DNA of 64,000 nt, from contig JASJFT010000124.1 of the NCBI GenBank assembly GCA_030770425.1, positions 62,001 to 126,000 on the forward strand, written 5' to 3'. Of this stretch, positions 22,790 through 34,134 are shown in pieces; position 1 is the stretch's first letter; each line of letters opens with the position of its first letter. This DNA comes from Darksidea phi (taxonomy: Eukaryota; Ascomycota; Dothideomycetes; Pleosporales; Lentitheciaceae). The translations under genes and the position numbers were made by a program. The notes under the pieces were generated by a model. The model saw only the letters and a list, made by a program, of their open reading frames with translations. It was not told the origin of the DNA and did no database searches.

Positions 22790-23520
22790 TGGAACCAAGC
22801 TCAGGGCCGAAGGCACCACCGCCCTGGAGAGAAATCATGGAACGACTGGAAGACGGGCTGGACAGGATTGAGCGTCGTGCCTGGGGTGAGCGCACAGCGC
22901 GAAGCCTCTTGGATGCCCGCGTTGGCGGCGAAAAGCATGAATAAACCAGCGTACGTGCTGTGGAAGGTGAAGAAGATTTGGCTAAATGTGCGAGTGTGCC
23001 AGCCAAGTGGCGCATGGACGTGATTCACCTGGTGAAGTCCGCCATGAGGCTGGAAGGAGAGAAGTTCTGGCTTTAGAGCGTGTAGGTAACCCTCCGCTTC
23101 GTTGTTAGTAGCTAATGCTAATCTCCGAGTAGAGAGTCCTAAATTATCGTCACTAAATTCCTCTCCATGCCCGATGCCTCTGCTAAACCCCGCCTCGACT
23201 GCAAAGCCGACTTCGCACTCTCCTTCTCCCACATGCTATCCCCCGGCTTCGAAGACCTATACAGGCGCATAAGGGCCGCGGACAATCACGTTGTATGCCA
23301 ACATGACCGACGCCCCCACCAAGACGACCACCCTTTCTGCATTGATGTTAAGCCCGCTAGCGGTGATCAGGCAGCCAGCCTACGGAAGAAGATGGTAGCC
23401 TAGTGGAACCCGATGCATATCCTTGGACTCGAGGTTGGCGTTGAGGCTTTGGCGGAATGTGATTAGGTATGGGAGGGATGAGGGGATTGAGGGGTTCTGG
23501 GGTGGCATCCTGCGCAGACA
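22790..23520 (+). pseudogene. PD-(D/E)XK nuclease-like gene relic, copy A
   Basis: Fragments in order: PKAPPPWREIMERLEDGLDR, then VLWKVKKIWLNVRVCQP with stops, then from 23167 KADFALSFSHMLSPGFEDLY followed by CIDVKPASGDQ, then LGLEVGVEAL. The order matches the relic at 30700-31536 and the start matches 54451-55140. The usual E-x-K (VEVK in copy B) is DVK here. Many stops and frameshifts: dead copy. Confidence 0.6.
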
Positions 23521-23790
23521 TGACTAAACGTGTTCTCCTCCCCCTATTAGTATAGTCCTACTTGCACTCGTCTTGGTGATGTGCAACCGGCTCGTGAACG
23601 TTTTAATAGAGAACTACAACTCGTCCCGTTTAATAACAACCGTCTAAGGGGTGTGTCGGAACCCATAGGAAAAGTTTCGCTCTCCCGTAGCCCAAGCGCT
23701 ACATGAACACCTAGGCGATTTTTGGACTAACTAGTTTTTAGCCCCCACAGCAACTCAGCGAGACATTGTGCCGCGCATATTTGAGCTCCT

Positions 23791-23980
23791 CACTATGGTA
23801 TCAGGCAGAAGTAGTGTACATGGTCTGCGCACGAACAGGGGTCTCCACAACCTGAAAAGATTACTTTTCTCTACAACCACAACTAAATTTCTACGGTAAA
23901 ATTCAAGCTGTAGACCACCTTGTAGGGTCCCTTGTCACTGCACAGACGATGTACACAACTTCTGCCTAATACCATAGTAC
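23791..23980. mobile_element. MITE-like element with imperfect terminal inverted repeats
   Basis: An arm at 23791-23830 (CACTATGGTATCAGGCAGAA and on) is inversely repeated at 23939-23979 (ending TTCTGCCTAATACCATAGT), roughly 36 of 43 bases matching, around an interior of about 105 bases without a frame. The length (about 190 bases) and structure suit a MITE. No clear target duplication was seen. Confidence 0.5.
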
Positions 23981-24632
23981 ATAACTTGTACCGCATTTGC
24001 CAAGTGCTGCAACCGATAATGTCGTACCAACCTTCCCGTTCCCGCATTCCCCTGCAATAATTCCATCCAAAGTGGCTGCGGTCAGCCTATTCCGTTCACC
24101 GGAACTTGGAAATGAACCGCGCCGGGCTCCTCCAGAAGCTTCATGCTCCACTCCGATCAAAGTACGACCGCCTTTGAGGCGTTCACGCGGAACATAGACG
24201 CCTAAGGCGTCATTCAGGGCCGTCCATCGTACTGTGATGTGATTTGATTGGGCGGCTAAAAGCCAGATTGCGTTAGCAAGCCTGTGATATCGGTTTGCAT
24301 TGCCCCAGGGCTGTATGCCTCAGACTTCCCAAGGAGCGGTTAGCGTTCGCTCGGCGCCTTGCCTAGATTTTACTGTGCCGTATTGGCCATTGCTATATGA
24401 TCAAGACTTATTCCTGAGAAATCAGGGTCGTCTATGTTGGTGGAAGTGGCGTGCGGCCACTGTTTGGGGTCCGTGCTAGCGCTAGTCTCTATATAGGCAG
24501 GTTTTCTGCCTAAACCAATCCACATCTCTTACTCCAACTTTCATCAGTCTAAACCAGGAGACGGATTTACTACCATCCAATTCAAACCCAGTGTCATATG
24601 GTTTACCGATCACCAAGCGTGAAAACCGAACC

Positions 24633-25484
24633 ATGACTACCTACGACCTTGGAGCCTTGGTAGGCGGGAGGTTCTACCAACACGCAAATTCCGCTGGCCA
24701 AGTCTATTACCACGATACTGTTGCAGGGACGACAAGTTATGCAATTCCGGTCGGGTTCGAAGATGGCCCAGGGGTACGTTATTTCCATCTCGTAGACCAG
24801 TTAACAGGTCCCAACGTTATGCCGCTGATGGTAATACTGGACAGGATACTTGGACAGTCGACACAACAAAGAGTTGGCCACAATGGTACGTACGGTATAT
24901 GGCACATATATTATAAACCACGCTAAACAATATCTTCTAGGAATAACAGTAGAACGGGAAGGGCAGTCCTTACTAACCCTAACCCTCCTCCACCTCAAAC
25001 ATACCTCGACGATATCAACGTCGTGGCCGGCCTTAACCTTCTGGTTAAGGAACCGGACTTGGACGAACATATCTTCCGAAGGCCTATAGGAGACATCCTT
25101 CGGTTCATCTTCCCCTCAAGCGAAGGGTATTCTGTCGTTCAGGAGAAAGCGTCTGATTACACCAAACCCGACTTCTGCCTCTTTAAGGTTTCTCAAAGGC
25201 CTGGCGGATCCCCATACCAATACGAGTATATGCTTGTAGAATCTAAGAAGTCGGGACAGCCTTGGGCCTCTACAGAAGATCATCTCCACGGTCATCTGGA
25301 AGGAAATGGGAACGACTCCAAGAATTGCTACGGAATGATTCAGATTGGGTTAGATGTGCGATTTTACAAGTACGAACACTACAATTTTAGCAGGATTGGG
25401 GGGCCAATGCATCTCATCAACGATGCCAACGACGTTATAGCTTGGGGTCGACATATTAAGCATAACCCCATGTCGTTCGTATAG
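24633..25484 (+). CDS. Small PD-(D/E)XK nuclease-like protein with a WW-like N-terminus (247 aa)
   Basis: Three exons, 24633-24754, 24808-24885 and 24941-25484, make one exact frame. Introns are 53 bases (GTTCGA donor, CAG acceptor) and 55 bases (GTACGT donor, GCTAAAC branch, TAG acceptor). Residues 22-39 (GQVYYHDTVAGTTSYAIP) look like the second half of a WW domain. Residues 143-144 (KPDF) and 166-169 (VESK), followed by a Gln-containing helix region, give the D...ExK core of the PD-(D/E)XK nuclease superfamily, matching the core of the unlinked gene at 51643-52206. No signal peptide is seen. Nuclease activity is inferred from few residues; the fold assignment needs a profile search. The surrounding DNA is relic-rich, but this gene shows no break. 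Confidence 0.65.
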
Positions 25485-25989
25485 ACTAGCAGGTGGGCCG
25501 TCAATGGGTGTATGGATGTCGTACAGCTAATATCGGATGATCGTCGGATGGAGATCTTTCGGGTTTTCTATTGATTTGCAAGGGATATCTATGATTAGCG
25601 GAATCTGAAACATGTACTGGCCATCCTGCCTGATATATAGGGAGTACGACTCACGATCTATCGATAGTCAATGCAATCGTTAAGCTTCCTACTGTGCGAT
25701 ACCTTCGGGGCACGAGCCGTTTTTCCGCTACGTGATTTAGAGGGTCGTGTGCGCGCTGCCAAGTCTATCAGAAAACTCAACACCACATATTCAAATCACC
25801 CCAAATGAAGCCTAACGGTGCAGTTGATATGTCTTTTTCGATCCGTGCGCTTATTATCGGGTATAAAACTCATTTTTAGTGTAGTTGGATAGAGATTTCT
25901 TAGAAGCTCGGATGCCACCCGGACTCTGCCCGCAAGTTCTACCAGCGCACTTTAAGCCTCGCCGGATCTGACGATTTCTTCGAGCTCAT
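25485..25989. other. No gene seen
   Basis: Intergenic sequence without an ORF or repeat that I can support. Confidence 0.4.
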
Positions 25990-26421
25990 CAACTATATAG
26001 AACCCCAGGTAGGGTATTATAAGCAGCAGATAGTTGCGCCGGGTTCTGAAGAGTCTAAAGAAATAAGCAGCCAGGTATTACACCATAGTACATGGTATAG
26101 AACTGATACTGTCAATTACGAGCGCGAGAAATCAGGGCGAGAACCTCTTAAAGACAGTACTATTCGAATCGTCTGCCTACACTCTTAACACTATGAGCTC
26201 GATATATTATACCCACGCCCTATTAAACGCCGCCACCGTCCTCGTAAAACGAAGCTCGACGATGATAATAAACGCGCGCGACTCGAATATACATATACCC
26301 TAGAGCGCCTGGCAGGCATCTTACTCAGAGATGCAGAGCAGAAGGGCTGGGAAATCGATACTAAGCTCATCCTGATTGGTGTTGACGAAATACTGCCTGG
26401 GGTTCGGAGGTGCAGGCAATG
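25990..26421 (+). pseudogene. Decayed coding sequence, family unknown
   Basis: A frame from about 26074 (STWYRTDTVNYEREKSGREP) is interrupted by a TAA at about 26188, where CAA would keep it open. It continues with basic KRRHRPRKTKLDDDNKRARL and RLAGILLRDAEQKGWEIDTK to a TGA at about 26421. The single C-to-T type stop in an otherwise long frame suggests a mutated gene. Function not recognised. Confidence 0.4.
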
Positions 26422-27705
26422 AGCTGATATCTATAATGGAGGGCGCCCACGCCTATGAGGAAGTACAGCATGTACCCTCTATACGATTCTCCCCAATAAC
26501 TCGGTGAGTTCATGTGCAGTTGAAATTTCAGTGCTGGTCTTCAGATGTATGCAGTTTATCGTTGAGTAGAAAAATTCCCCTACAATAGCATAGTTGCGCA
26601 ATGCAGCTTTTCCTCAGGAAAAAAAAAAAAAAAAAAAAAATCCCGTGAGCAGTTCTTTACCGGTTGCCATCCTGCATCATGACTCGTAGATCTAACCATT
26701 TCCAAAGTATGCTGTATAGTGCTACGTACAACGCCAGTGTCCAACTTCGGTGTCATATCCGACCACCAACGTGGTCGGCATAATTTTCTTCTCACCAGTT
26801 ACCGATAACCCTCACCGGTGGCACGGCTGCTTCATCTTGCTGTTGCATGAGGAAGGTCTTCGACAATATGCACCGGTGAAAGTGGAGTCTCTTCTCTTAT
26901 CCTCTTGTCCTTCACTGCATTCATGCATGTACTGGAGTTCTTGATTGCCCCTGATTGGCCAGAAGGGCTAGTTCAGCAGTTAGCCGTGTGCGGCCGTCAT
27001 ACCGTTAATCGCAAGACATTCCTCAAGCGGTTCGTCAGCGGACAAGGCATACCGCAGTCCAGGTTATCAGTGTCCTTCATAGGCACGGCCACTCGAATAG
27101 CCCGGGGCCTTCGGGCTGAGAGAATGCAACCCGGTCTTCCCACGTATGTGAGCGGGTCTCGCACGGTGCAGGTGTGCCAGCCCGGCGCTTCCACACGTCT
27201 TCAACAACGGGATGAATGAACCCTAATCAACTGTGACTCTTCTGATGGCGTCGCACAGGTTTTTGTCGAAAACCTTTGCTATCCCCTGGAGCGACGCAAT
27301 CTCGAGCACTATCTGATCTTGGGCGATGGACTGATTTGAACGGTTCGATGAGCTTATAGGGATTCCTTGTCGCAAGCCTACGTCTGAGCTATGCACTACG
27401 ATGTGTCTTTAAGCATTGTATATGACGGATTATAGAGGCTCAACGTACCTGAGACGTTCTGTGATTGCCCGTAAGATTCAGATACCACGGCACCCTCTGT
27501 GACTGGTATTATTGGTATACGGTGCTCCGATCTCTCTGATAAGCCAAAGTTAGCATTACCGTACCAATACTGCAATATGTTCTTTACCTCCGGAACCGTC
27601 CGACAATCGACGCTTCTTGGCCGGAGGAGCCAGAGAGGCAATTGCGTTTGCCTCACAAAGCTTCTTCGCAACCCTGACTAGTCCTCGCACTCGTGGAATA
27701 GATCT
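26422..27705. other. No gene assigned; 22-base poly-A at 26619-26640
   Basis: The uninterrupted A22 run could be a retroposon tail, but no element body was identified beside it. Short frames (for example 26905-27219) match nothing. Confidence 0.4.
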
Positions 27706-28032
27706 TCACCAAGTCTGAACCGTAGAGAGACGGATGTAGAGAGCATTATCGCCCAGCTTCGTAATTGTCGGTCCCAAAGCGCATAGAAGCAATACTTCAG
27801 CCCCCAAAGACTCAAAAATCTCCCCTAACAGCTCGCGTGCTCGTAGTCGTGTACTGCGATTCGATTTAGATCGGTTTCCTGCGCTTTCCATGTCCTCACG
27901 TAGTAACTCGCAACGTAACTCGAAGGCTCTCTGCTGCCCCTGGAGCAGTGCACTCGTGTGGTCACCAAAAGTCGCAATAGTCTTTTGGAGTTCTCCAATT
28001 AGCCAATCGCTGCGATCTTGAGGGGACGGCAT
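27706..28032 (-). CDS. Hypothetical helical protein (108 aa)
   Basis: ATG 28032 (MPSPQDRSDW) to a stop at 27706. The sequence is Leu/Glu/Arg-rich and probably helical (LLQGQQRAFELRCELLREDM, LRARELLGEIFESLG). No domain, signal or partner recognised. The upstream frame reads through repetitive ACGGACGAG DNA, so this ATG is the more likely start. Could be chance. Confidence 0.35.
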   Translation of the reverse strand: MPSPQDRSDWLIGELQKTIATFGDHTSALLQGQQRAFELRCELLREDMESAGNRSKSNRSTRLRARELLGEIFESLGAEVLLLCALGPTITKLGDNALYIRLSTVQTW

Positions 28033-28065
28033 ACTGGGAACAGAAGGATAGAATCTAAAGAATTG

Positions 28066-28395
28066 TAGAGGGACGGACGAGACGGACGAGACGAACAAGA
28101 CGAACAAGACGGGACAGACGATGCAGTGAACGTTTGCAAGAAGGCTAGAGGAGGCGGGAATTGCACGGCCAGTTGGCCTGTTATACGATATGCAGGTTTT
28201 GCGTAATGGCCCGGTCCAATCGGTTATGCAGCTGCTCAGCTTTATGTCCAATCAGATAAGGTTTAAACTCACGCCGCTCCCGCTAAGAGCACGGTTGTCC
28301 GAAAGAGACAGACGACACGAACAAAACGGTCGTATGTAACGAAACGGACGAGACAGACAAAACGGACAAGACGGACAAGACGGACACAATAACCT
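28066..28395. repeat. Two (ACGGACRAG)n-like microsatellite tracts
   Basis: 28066-28118 and 28315-28388 are made of imperfect ACGGACGAG / ACGAACAAG / ACGGACAAG words. Low-complexity expansion of one 9-base theme. Confidence 0.7.
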
Positions 28396-28875
28396 GATCC
28401 AAGCCAATAGACTCACCTGCTGCGGCCAAGAACATTAGATAGCTGATGCATGAACGGATCATGCCCTGAACGTGCCGGAGCGCACATGCTTCCCCAGCTC
28501 ACCTGGCTGATGGTTTGTTGCACACGGTCTTCCGCGTTGCCTACGACAGGCTAATGCGGCCTTGCCGCCCACAAAGTACTTTACCTCATTTCACTTATTC
28601 CGTTGCACTCGTTTCATTCCAAGGACGCGCTAACGATAGAACGATCGACAATGACCGCACGCCTAGTCCCATGTACTTGGCCGCACACGCACCGCTGGTA
28701 AAAGCAATATATCACTTGAAACATGTTGGACGCGCCACATGACCTGATTAGAACGAAATCTTGATGAATAACGCCAGACATTTTCATTCCACCCATTCAC
28801 TCGCTTGCCAACGATAAGGATGATCTGTGCGTGCATGCTACGCGATGCAACAAGGTTATACGCCTGCACACTCTT

Positions 28876-29301
28876 GTTGTACACGCACCCCCGCGCTAGG
28901 TTGAAGGACTTTGCTTTACTCCCCACTTTGACAAGCTGGGTGGAAGGCCGATCTAGAGTCTATAACGCAAGCCCAACCGGGGTTCCATCATTCGTACAGA
29001 CTTTACGAAAACAGGTCCCAGAGTCCTCTTCAAAGCTTGCCTGAAGGCTGCTGGTGTGCCACATAATCTCCTCTTCTTTTGTGTCGGGGCTGGACTTGGG
29101 ACACATCGCCATGTGGAGAGGATTATCTTGCATCGCGGGATAATCGCAATATCGCACAAGATCCTTAATATCCCCAGGCTCAACGGTGCAACGCATGTAC
29201 GAAGTAAGAAGGCATGAGTTGACTTGAAGAAATTTCACATTCTCGGTCGAGGTCCGCCAATCTACGGCAGAAAGGGAGTCTGGAGCCGCAATGGCAGGCA
29301 T
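28876..29301 (-). pseudogene. GNAT-type N-acetyltransferase relic
   Basis: The frame 29301-28960 has MRCTVEPGDIKDLVRYCDYP, DNPLHMAMCPKSSPDTKEEE and SFEEDSGTCFRKVCTNDGTP followed by VGLAL, which follows the N-terminal half of fungal GNAT acetyltransferases ending at the beta-4 strand before acetyl-CoA binding. The acetyl-CoA loop (Q/RxxGxG/A) is not seen. Truncated or interrupted. Confidence 0.45.
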
Positions 29302-29599
29302 ACCATCAGGCTAACGTAATCGAGTTCAGTGTTCGCGGAAGGCTAGGACGTGTTATCAAGACCGGTGAAAGTGGGATGCTGTGATGGTATGTGTGTTGGT
29401 AATTGCGAAGCGACGGTTGGAGGCACATCAAAACACCATCTGTAGTCATAGGAAGGCGAACCAGCACAACACTAATACATCTACCACCACATCAACCTTC
29501 AGTGCCTTTCTCGCTGCTCTTGCCCTCTTTGTTCCAGCCGTTGTAATGATGACAGAGCGCTGGAGGATGTAAGCGACGCGCATGACCGGGACGCGACCT

Positions 29600-29690
29600 C
29601 AACACGCCGTCTCCGCCACGCCGCCACGCCGTCTCCGTCACAACGTCTCCGTCACGCCGTCACAACGTCTCCGTCACGCTGGCAGCCCAC
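29600..29690. repeat. Short tandem repeat of CCGTCTCCGTCACAA words
   Basis: Alternating CACGCCGTCTCCG and CACAACGTCTCCGT units, about six imperfect copies. Confidence 0.6.
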
Positions 29691-29889
29691 GCCAACGCAG
29701 CCCCTCGTCGCCCACGATCTCCCGACTTCTGGCCTTCTTGCCTGCCCCCCTCACCAACAGTTAGCGAGACGCGTGTCCGCGCCTAGCTAGGACTCAATCT
29801 GTTCGCCTCCCACGACTAATCACACCCTGAGCAACGAAAACGCCAACGCGACAGCAACTCCGGATCGGACCATCTACAACACATACGCC

Positions 29890-30180
29890 ATGCAAAGTGC
29901 TAAGCGGCGGAACGGAGACAATGATAATATCGTGCCTGGCTAGAGCGTGCCGCACGCAGGCAGCGTCATCGAGCTGAATGAGCGGACGACCCTCAGCAGC
30001 ATTAGTGCTGGCAGCAAACGCTCCACGAGCCCAATACGGCAGAAAACGCTGCTGAGGACCGCCCGGCCTCCTATCCTACATCACAATTTATACCCGCCTG
30101 TCATCGGGCTGTGTTGGAGAAAGAGCCAGCTTTTCAGGTATGTCTGGGGCCAACGTGGACCTCCTGCGCAATAAGACAAG
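29890..30180 (+). pseudogene. PD-(D/E)XK gene relic, copy D (N-terminal piece)
   Basis: Encodes VIELNERTTLSSISAGSKRS followed by TSPIRQKTLLRTARPP, the Ser-rich leader seen before PD-(D/E)XK domains in fungal genes of this type; compare VLTLNERITFSPPSS of copy B. No catalytic region follows. Confidence 0.45.
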
Positions 30181-30699
30181 CGAAGGATGCGTCGCAATCG
30201 AGTTTCGCTTCCTTACTCATCGGATATCGCTGGATGATTGAATTGAGTCTGACAATGAAGAAGATTGGCAGGCTTATAACAACGAGAAACCCCTTATTAG
30301 AGACTGAAAGAGGCAGCGAAAAGGGGGAGAACAGTTGGAGGATGAACGTGACCTAGAGAGGACGCGATCCCTAGAACAACCGTAAAAACTTTCAGTCAAC
30401 GCCTGCAACGAGACCTTGCAACACCGCCCCCATGAACCCGCCCCAGAACCCATCACTCCCTTTGTCCCTCCCATACCTAACTACGTTCCGCCAAAGCTTC
30501 AGCGCCCGAAAGATACCACTTACACTGCTCGTCTTGCAAAGACCCAAGGAACCGACCTCCGGTCCCAGGATGTGTACGATGTCCCTCTCTTTAGACTTAA
30601 TGTACGCAAAATAAACGTGAGTCTGGTATCCGACGACAGCGAAGCACGGTTCAACTAGGCTGCTCTTGTCCCCTATTCCTACGTGCCGAGCAAGCTACA

Positions 30700-31536
30700 T
30701 CTTCCGTAGGCTAGCTGCTACCCATATACTAAGTTGGTATTCCGCTTTTGTATGATCGCTACTGGCAGGCTTGACTTCTACGTAAGAGAAGAGAGCGGTC
30801 GTTTTCGTGAAGGCATCGGTTATGTAGCTTATGACAGGGTTGTTCGCGGTTTATAGGCGGCTGTATAGGTCTTCGAAGCCTAGGGATAGTATATGGGAAT
30901 AGGAGAGGGTAGAGTCGGCTTTACGGTCGAGGAGGCGAGTTTTGCCCGAAGCGTCAGAGATGCAGGAGAGGAATTCAGTAGCAATAGCTTGGGATTGTCT
31001 GCCTAATAATCAGTATTGAGAACTACGAAGCAAATGACTGCTTACACGCTTTGGAGCCATAGCCTCTTGTGTCCTTCGAGTCTTATCGCGAGCTTCACTA
31101 GCAGCTGCACCACCTCCATGCACGCGTTCTCGTCGCGACCCCTCGACTGGCACACCCGCGCGTTCAGCCAGATCTCCTTTACCTTACGCAACACATAGCT
31201 TACCTCGGGGTCAGAGTCCGGAAGATTACGTGCCGTGCTCTCATCCCAGGCGTGAGGCTCAATCCTTTGATATCTAAAGTCCTAGTCCTCCATGATTGTA
31301 TTCCGTAGCCCCCCTGGTATCCAGCCTCTGTCCAATCCAGCTACTAGGCGGACTGAACGTAATCCTCTCGTTGAGTGTGAGCACGCTCGATGCTGCTGTC
31401 GATACGCTATGGGAAGGCAGGACTTCGGTGTCGGTATCGCGTCTTGGACGCTTGGGACTTGTGCTGTGCGTTGACATTGTGCAGAATGCCGGGGGGTTGC
31501 AAGCTTTCGCTTCAGCGGGCGGTTCTCAGGCGTCAA
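30700..31536 (-). pseudogene. PD-(D/E)XK nuclease-like gene relic, copy B
   Basis: Read downward from 31536: PLKRKLATP, then in another frame SPKRPRRDTDTEVLPSHSVS and LTLNERITFSPPSS, then KVKEIWLNARVCQSRGRDEN and VVQLLVKLAIRLEGHKRLWL (31200-31040), then FLSCISDASGKTRLLDRKAD, SYSHILSLGFEDLYSRL followed by TAA, then ALFSYVEVKPASSDHTKAEY. KAD and VEVK are the nuclease-core D and E-x-K. At least one frameshift and one stop. This is the most complete of four related relics in the window. Confidence 0.65.
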
Positions 31537-31539
31537 CGG

Positions 31540-32640
31540 CGGAGCTAGACTCTGAATCCACTCCTTTACGAATGATGTATTTGCTGTGGCTTTTGCTGTG
31601 TGGCGTGTACTGAGTCAGCGCCAAGGACTTGCGCCACAATCTGTCTCGCAACATCTGCAACCTCATCAAAGACGTAATAGACGAACTTAGCGACATGGTC
31701 TTTGGCGAGGTTGACCGATAGGTCGACCTCGCCAAAGACTGGCAAACGGTTCATACCTTGTAGGGTTTAGCGCGATATCCACTAGCGCCTTGGCTAGTCA
31801 GGGCTTTAGCTTGCCGGCTACTACTCCAAGAGAATCTATATCACTCAACTTTTGTACAACTGCTGCCACTTTGACAGACGCCACGCTGTGAAGGTCGTCG
31901 CTCGCCTTTTCGTTCCTGATCCCCAGTGCCCGTACACTCTATGCCTCCACGTACGGGACTGCCCACCGCTCAAGGAAGGCGCGATTGGAAGTCGGACAAA
32001 ATCTACAACGATCTCCAAATGCATCGATGCACCGGCGACTGCGACGACGGAGCCAACACAAACACATTCGCCGATAAGCTTCCTAGCTAGCCCATCACCA
32101 ACCGACGTTCCGCATCGACGAGCTTCCCGGCCCAACGGTGACACCTGTCAATTGCCTCCGCCCTTCCGCCGCCCGCATACGCCAAAACGGCTTCCGATAT
32201 GCTACTAGCTGGGTTTGTCACGCTGGTCAAGACCTTCCGCTCAGTATGGTGAAGAACAAACGACGCCCCGTTTTGCAAGCAAAAAATGGTGCGGCAATCA
32301 GGGTGTGGGCTGTAGGCTGTTTGCGACCGGTAGGATTGGTAAAGGTGAATACGCGAAGTGTGGGAAGGTGGACTCGATTCGCGTGAGGTGATGCCGTTCG
32401 GCTGGGAGGCTCGCGGATCGCCGCAAACATTGATGGTAGGTGGTGAGCTGGCCGGGAAGTACCTGTGACGATGAAGGAACAATATTTCTGAATGTATTTA
32501 CCGCCGTTATCAGCGCCACCGAACAAGGCTCGTCAAGACTATCATTGTCCCGCCAGCCCGCAGGAACCATGAATATAATCATGTGTTATTCGCAAGTGTA
32601 GAGGTAAATACACGATGTACTTCAAGCTACAGTACCGCTC
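31540..32640. other. No gene assigned
   Basis: Several overlapping frames of 80-130 codons on both strands, none with recognisable content or consistent support. Confidence 0.35.
31698..31739. repeat. 19-base inverted repeat with 4-base loop
   Basis: GTCTTTGGCGAGGTTGACC at 31698-31716 pairs with 31721-31739 with one mismatch around GATA. Strong hairpin potential; no gene context. Confidence 0.7.
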
Positions 32641-32649
32641 TGCATTGAA

Positions 32650-32750
32650 GCTCCCACACCCCGCAGCACACCAGCGCGCAGCACACCAGCGCGCAGCACA
32701 CCACACCGCAGCACACCAGCCCGCAGCACGTCAGCCCGCAGCACGTTCGT
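32650..32750. repeat. Tandem repeat of about 14 bases (CGCAGCACACCAGC)
   Basis: Six imperfect units, including variants CCGCAGCACACC and CCGCAGCACGTCAGC. Confidence 0.75.
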
Positions 32751-32774
32751 TTTTGCGCTAATTCGGGGCCCGGA

Positions 32775-33583
32775 TATTATATGATCCGAACAACCCGCGA
32801 GTCATTTGGGCTAAAGTACTCGCAGATAGCACATCATCCTACATCGAGCTGAACAACAACAGTAAGTGTAAAGTTATCTTTCCTCATATGAATTCATGCT
32901 TATTCTAGACCAGATCAAAACACAGCCCGCGCATCTCGCAAGCCGCTTTACCCGACGGACCGTCGCATCTCTTGATGCCCGAACATTTGCAGGAATATTC
33001 ACTCGATGAACCGCTACGAGACCTTATAACGGAGCTAGAAGTTTGGCTACAGCAGAACAGCACATTCCAAGCAGGGAGCCCCGGATTTGACAAAAGTTCG
33101 AGCAAGGACTTGGAGAAGCGCGTTGCCGGACTATGGCCACAGGTAGTCGCGCTCTTCAATACTACTCGATCCAAGACGGAGGTAAGATATGACATAGGTA
33201 AAGATATAATCGATTCTAATTACAGTACAGATGCCACGCTTTGGGGGCGTGGCAAAACCTCATAGTGGAGCTTCATGGACGACGAACGACGCGCACAACT
33301 TCAAGAAATACTTAGGGGCGGAAGGGCAGGACGAGCCTTGGCTTAGCGCAGGCTTGATGCTACAGCGTACACGGTGGGACGGATATATGCTCTGCTAGTC
33401 AGCGGCGGCGCAAGTGATGCTCGAAGAGCATCTGCCTCACAATGGTATTGGCTATTACACCCTGGGCTTCATCGGTACCCATAATCTTCCTCGGATAGCT
33501 GCTGGCTGACCGGATGGGCACTCGATACTGCGTTCCGCGCAGGGCAAGCTATGTCCGAGCTTTCGTTGATCCGCGTCGGGCTG
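32775..33583 (+). pseudogene. Conserved fungal protein of unknown function, broken
   Basis: Exon pieces: LYDPNNPRVIWAKVLADST up to a GTAAGT donor at about 32860; from 32910 a frame with HSPRISQAALPDGPSHLLM, then LRDLITELEVWLQQN and KDLEKRVAGLWPQVVALFN; an intron (about 33181-33226); then PRFGGVAKPHSGASWTTNDA and LMLQRTRWDGYMLC followed by TAG; then LTGWALDTAFRAGQAM in another frame. I recall the KPHSGASW...LTGWA..TAF pattern from uncharacterised fungal proteins. The stop and the frameshift make this copy non-functional. Confidence 0.5.
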
Positions 33584-33589
33584 TAAGTA

Positions 33590-34134
33590 GTGCCGGCGGA
33601 GCCCTGAGCACGGAGGCTAATGTGCGACTAGGAGGCATCATAGTCAGCCAGCTGGTCGGGTAACAGCAATTGGCTCGTGGTGCAACGTGGGCTGTGGCGA
33701 TCCACAACGCGAAGAAGTGGTAGAGAGGGAGGAGGTGAGGAACAAGGATTTTCGGGACTTGGTACGGAAAAAGCGTGGGCGAGCATCTGAGTTTGCATTT
33801 GGCTGCACCTGCTGCGGGTGGTGTGTTGCTCAGACTGTCCGACGGCCTGCCGCAGCGGAAGTACGGAAATAGCAGCGTAGCGACAATTTCGTGGAAGAGC
33901 CCATAACAAGGCTTGTTGCCACTGCACTGCAGCAGTTGGTAGTCGGCTGTATCTACGGGCGAAATTTGGCATGGCTCAAGAATCCTTACAGCGTCCAGCG
34001 TCCTACATGTAATTCAAGAAACCGGGATTTTCTTGCAGAGGCGAGGCGAACGTCCATACACGGGCGCCTAGAATTGCTTCAGTAGCTCGCGCCACAGCTC
34101 AAGGATAAGAATTTTCTTATTCGCTTCGTTCCAA
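33590..34134. other. No gene seen
   Basis: 3' flank of the minus-strand FHA kinase; short shadow frames only. Confidence 0.4.

Noticed and set aside
26619..26640. Poly-A as proof of a retroposon
   Set aside because: No element body or target duplication could be matched to the tail.
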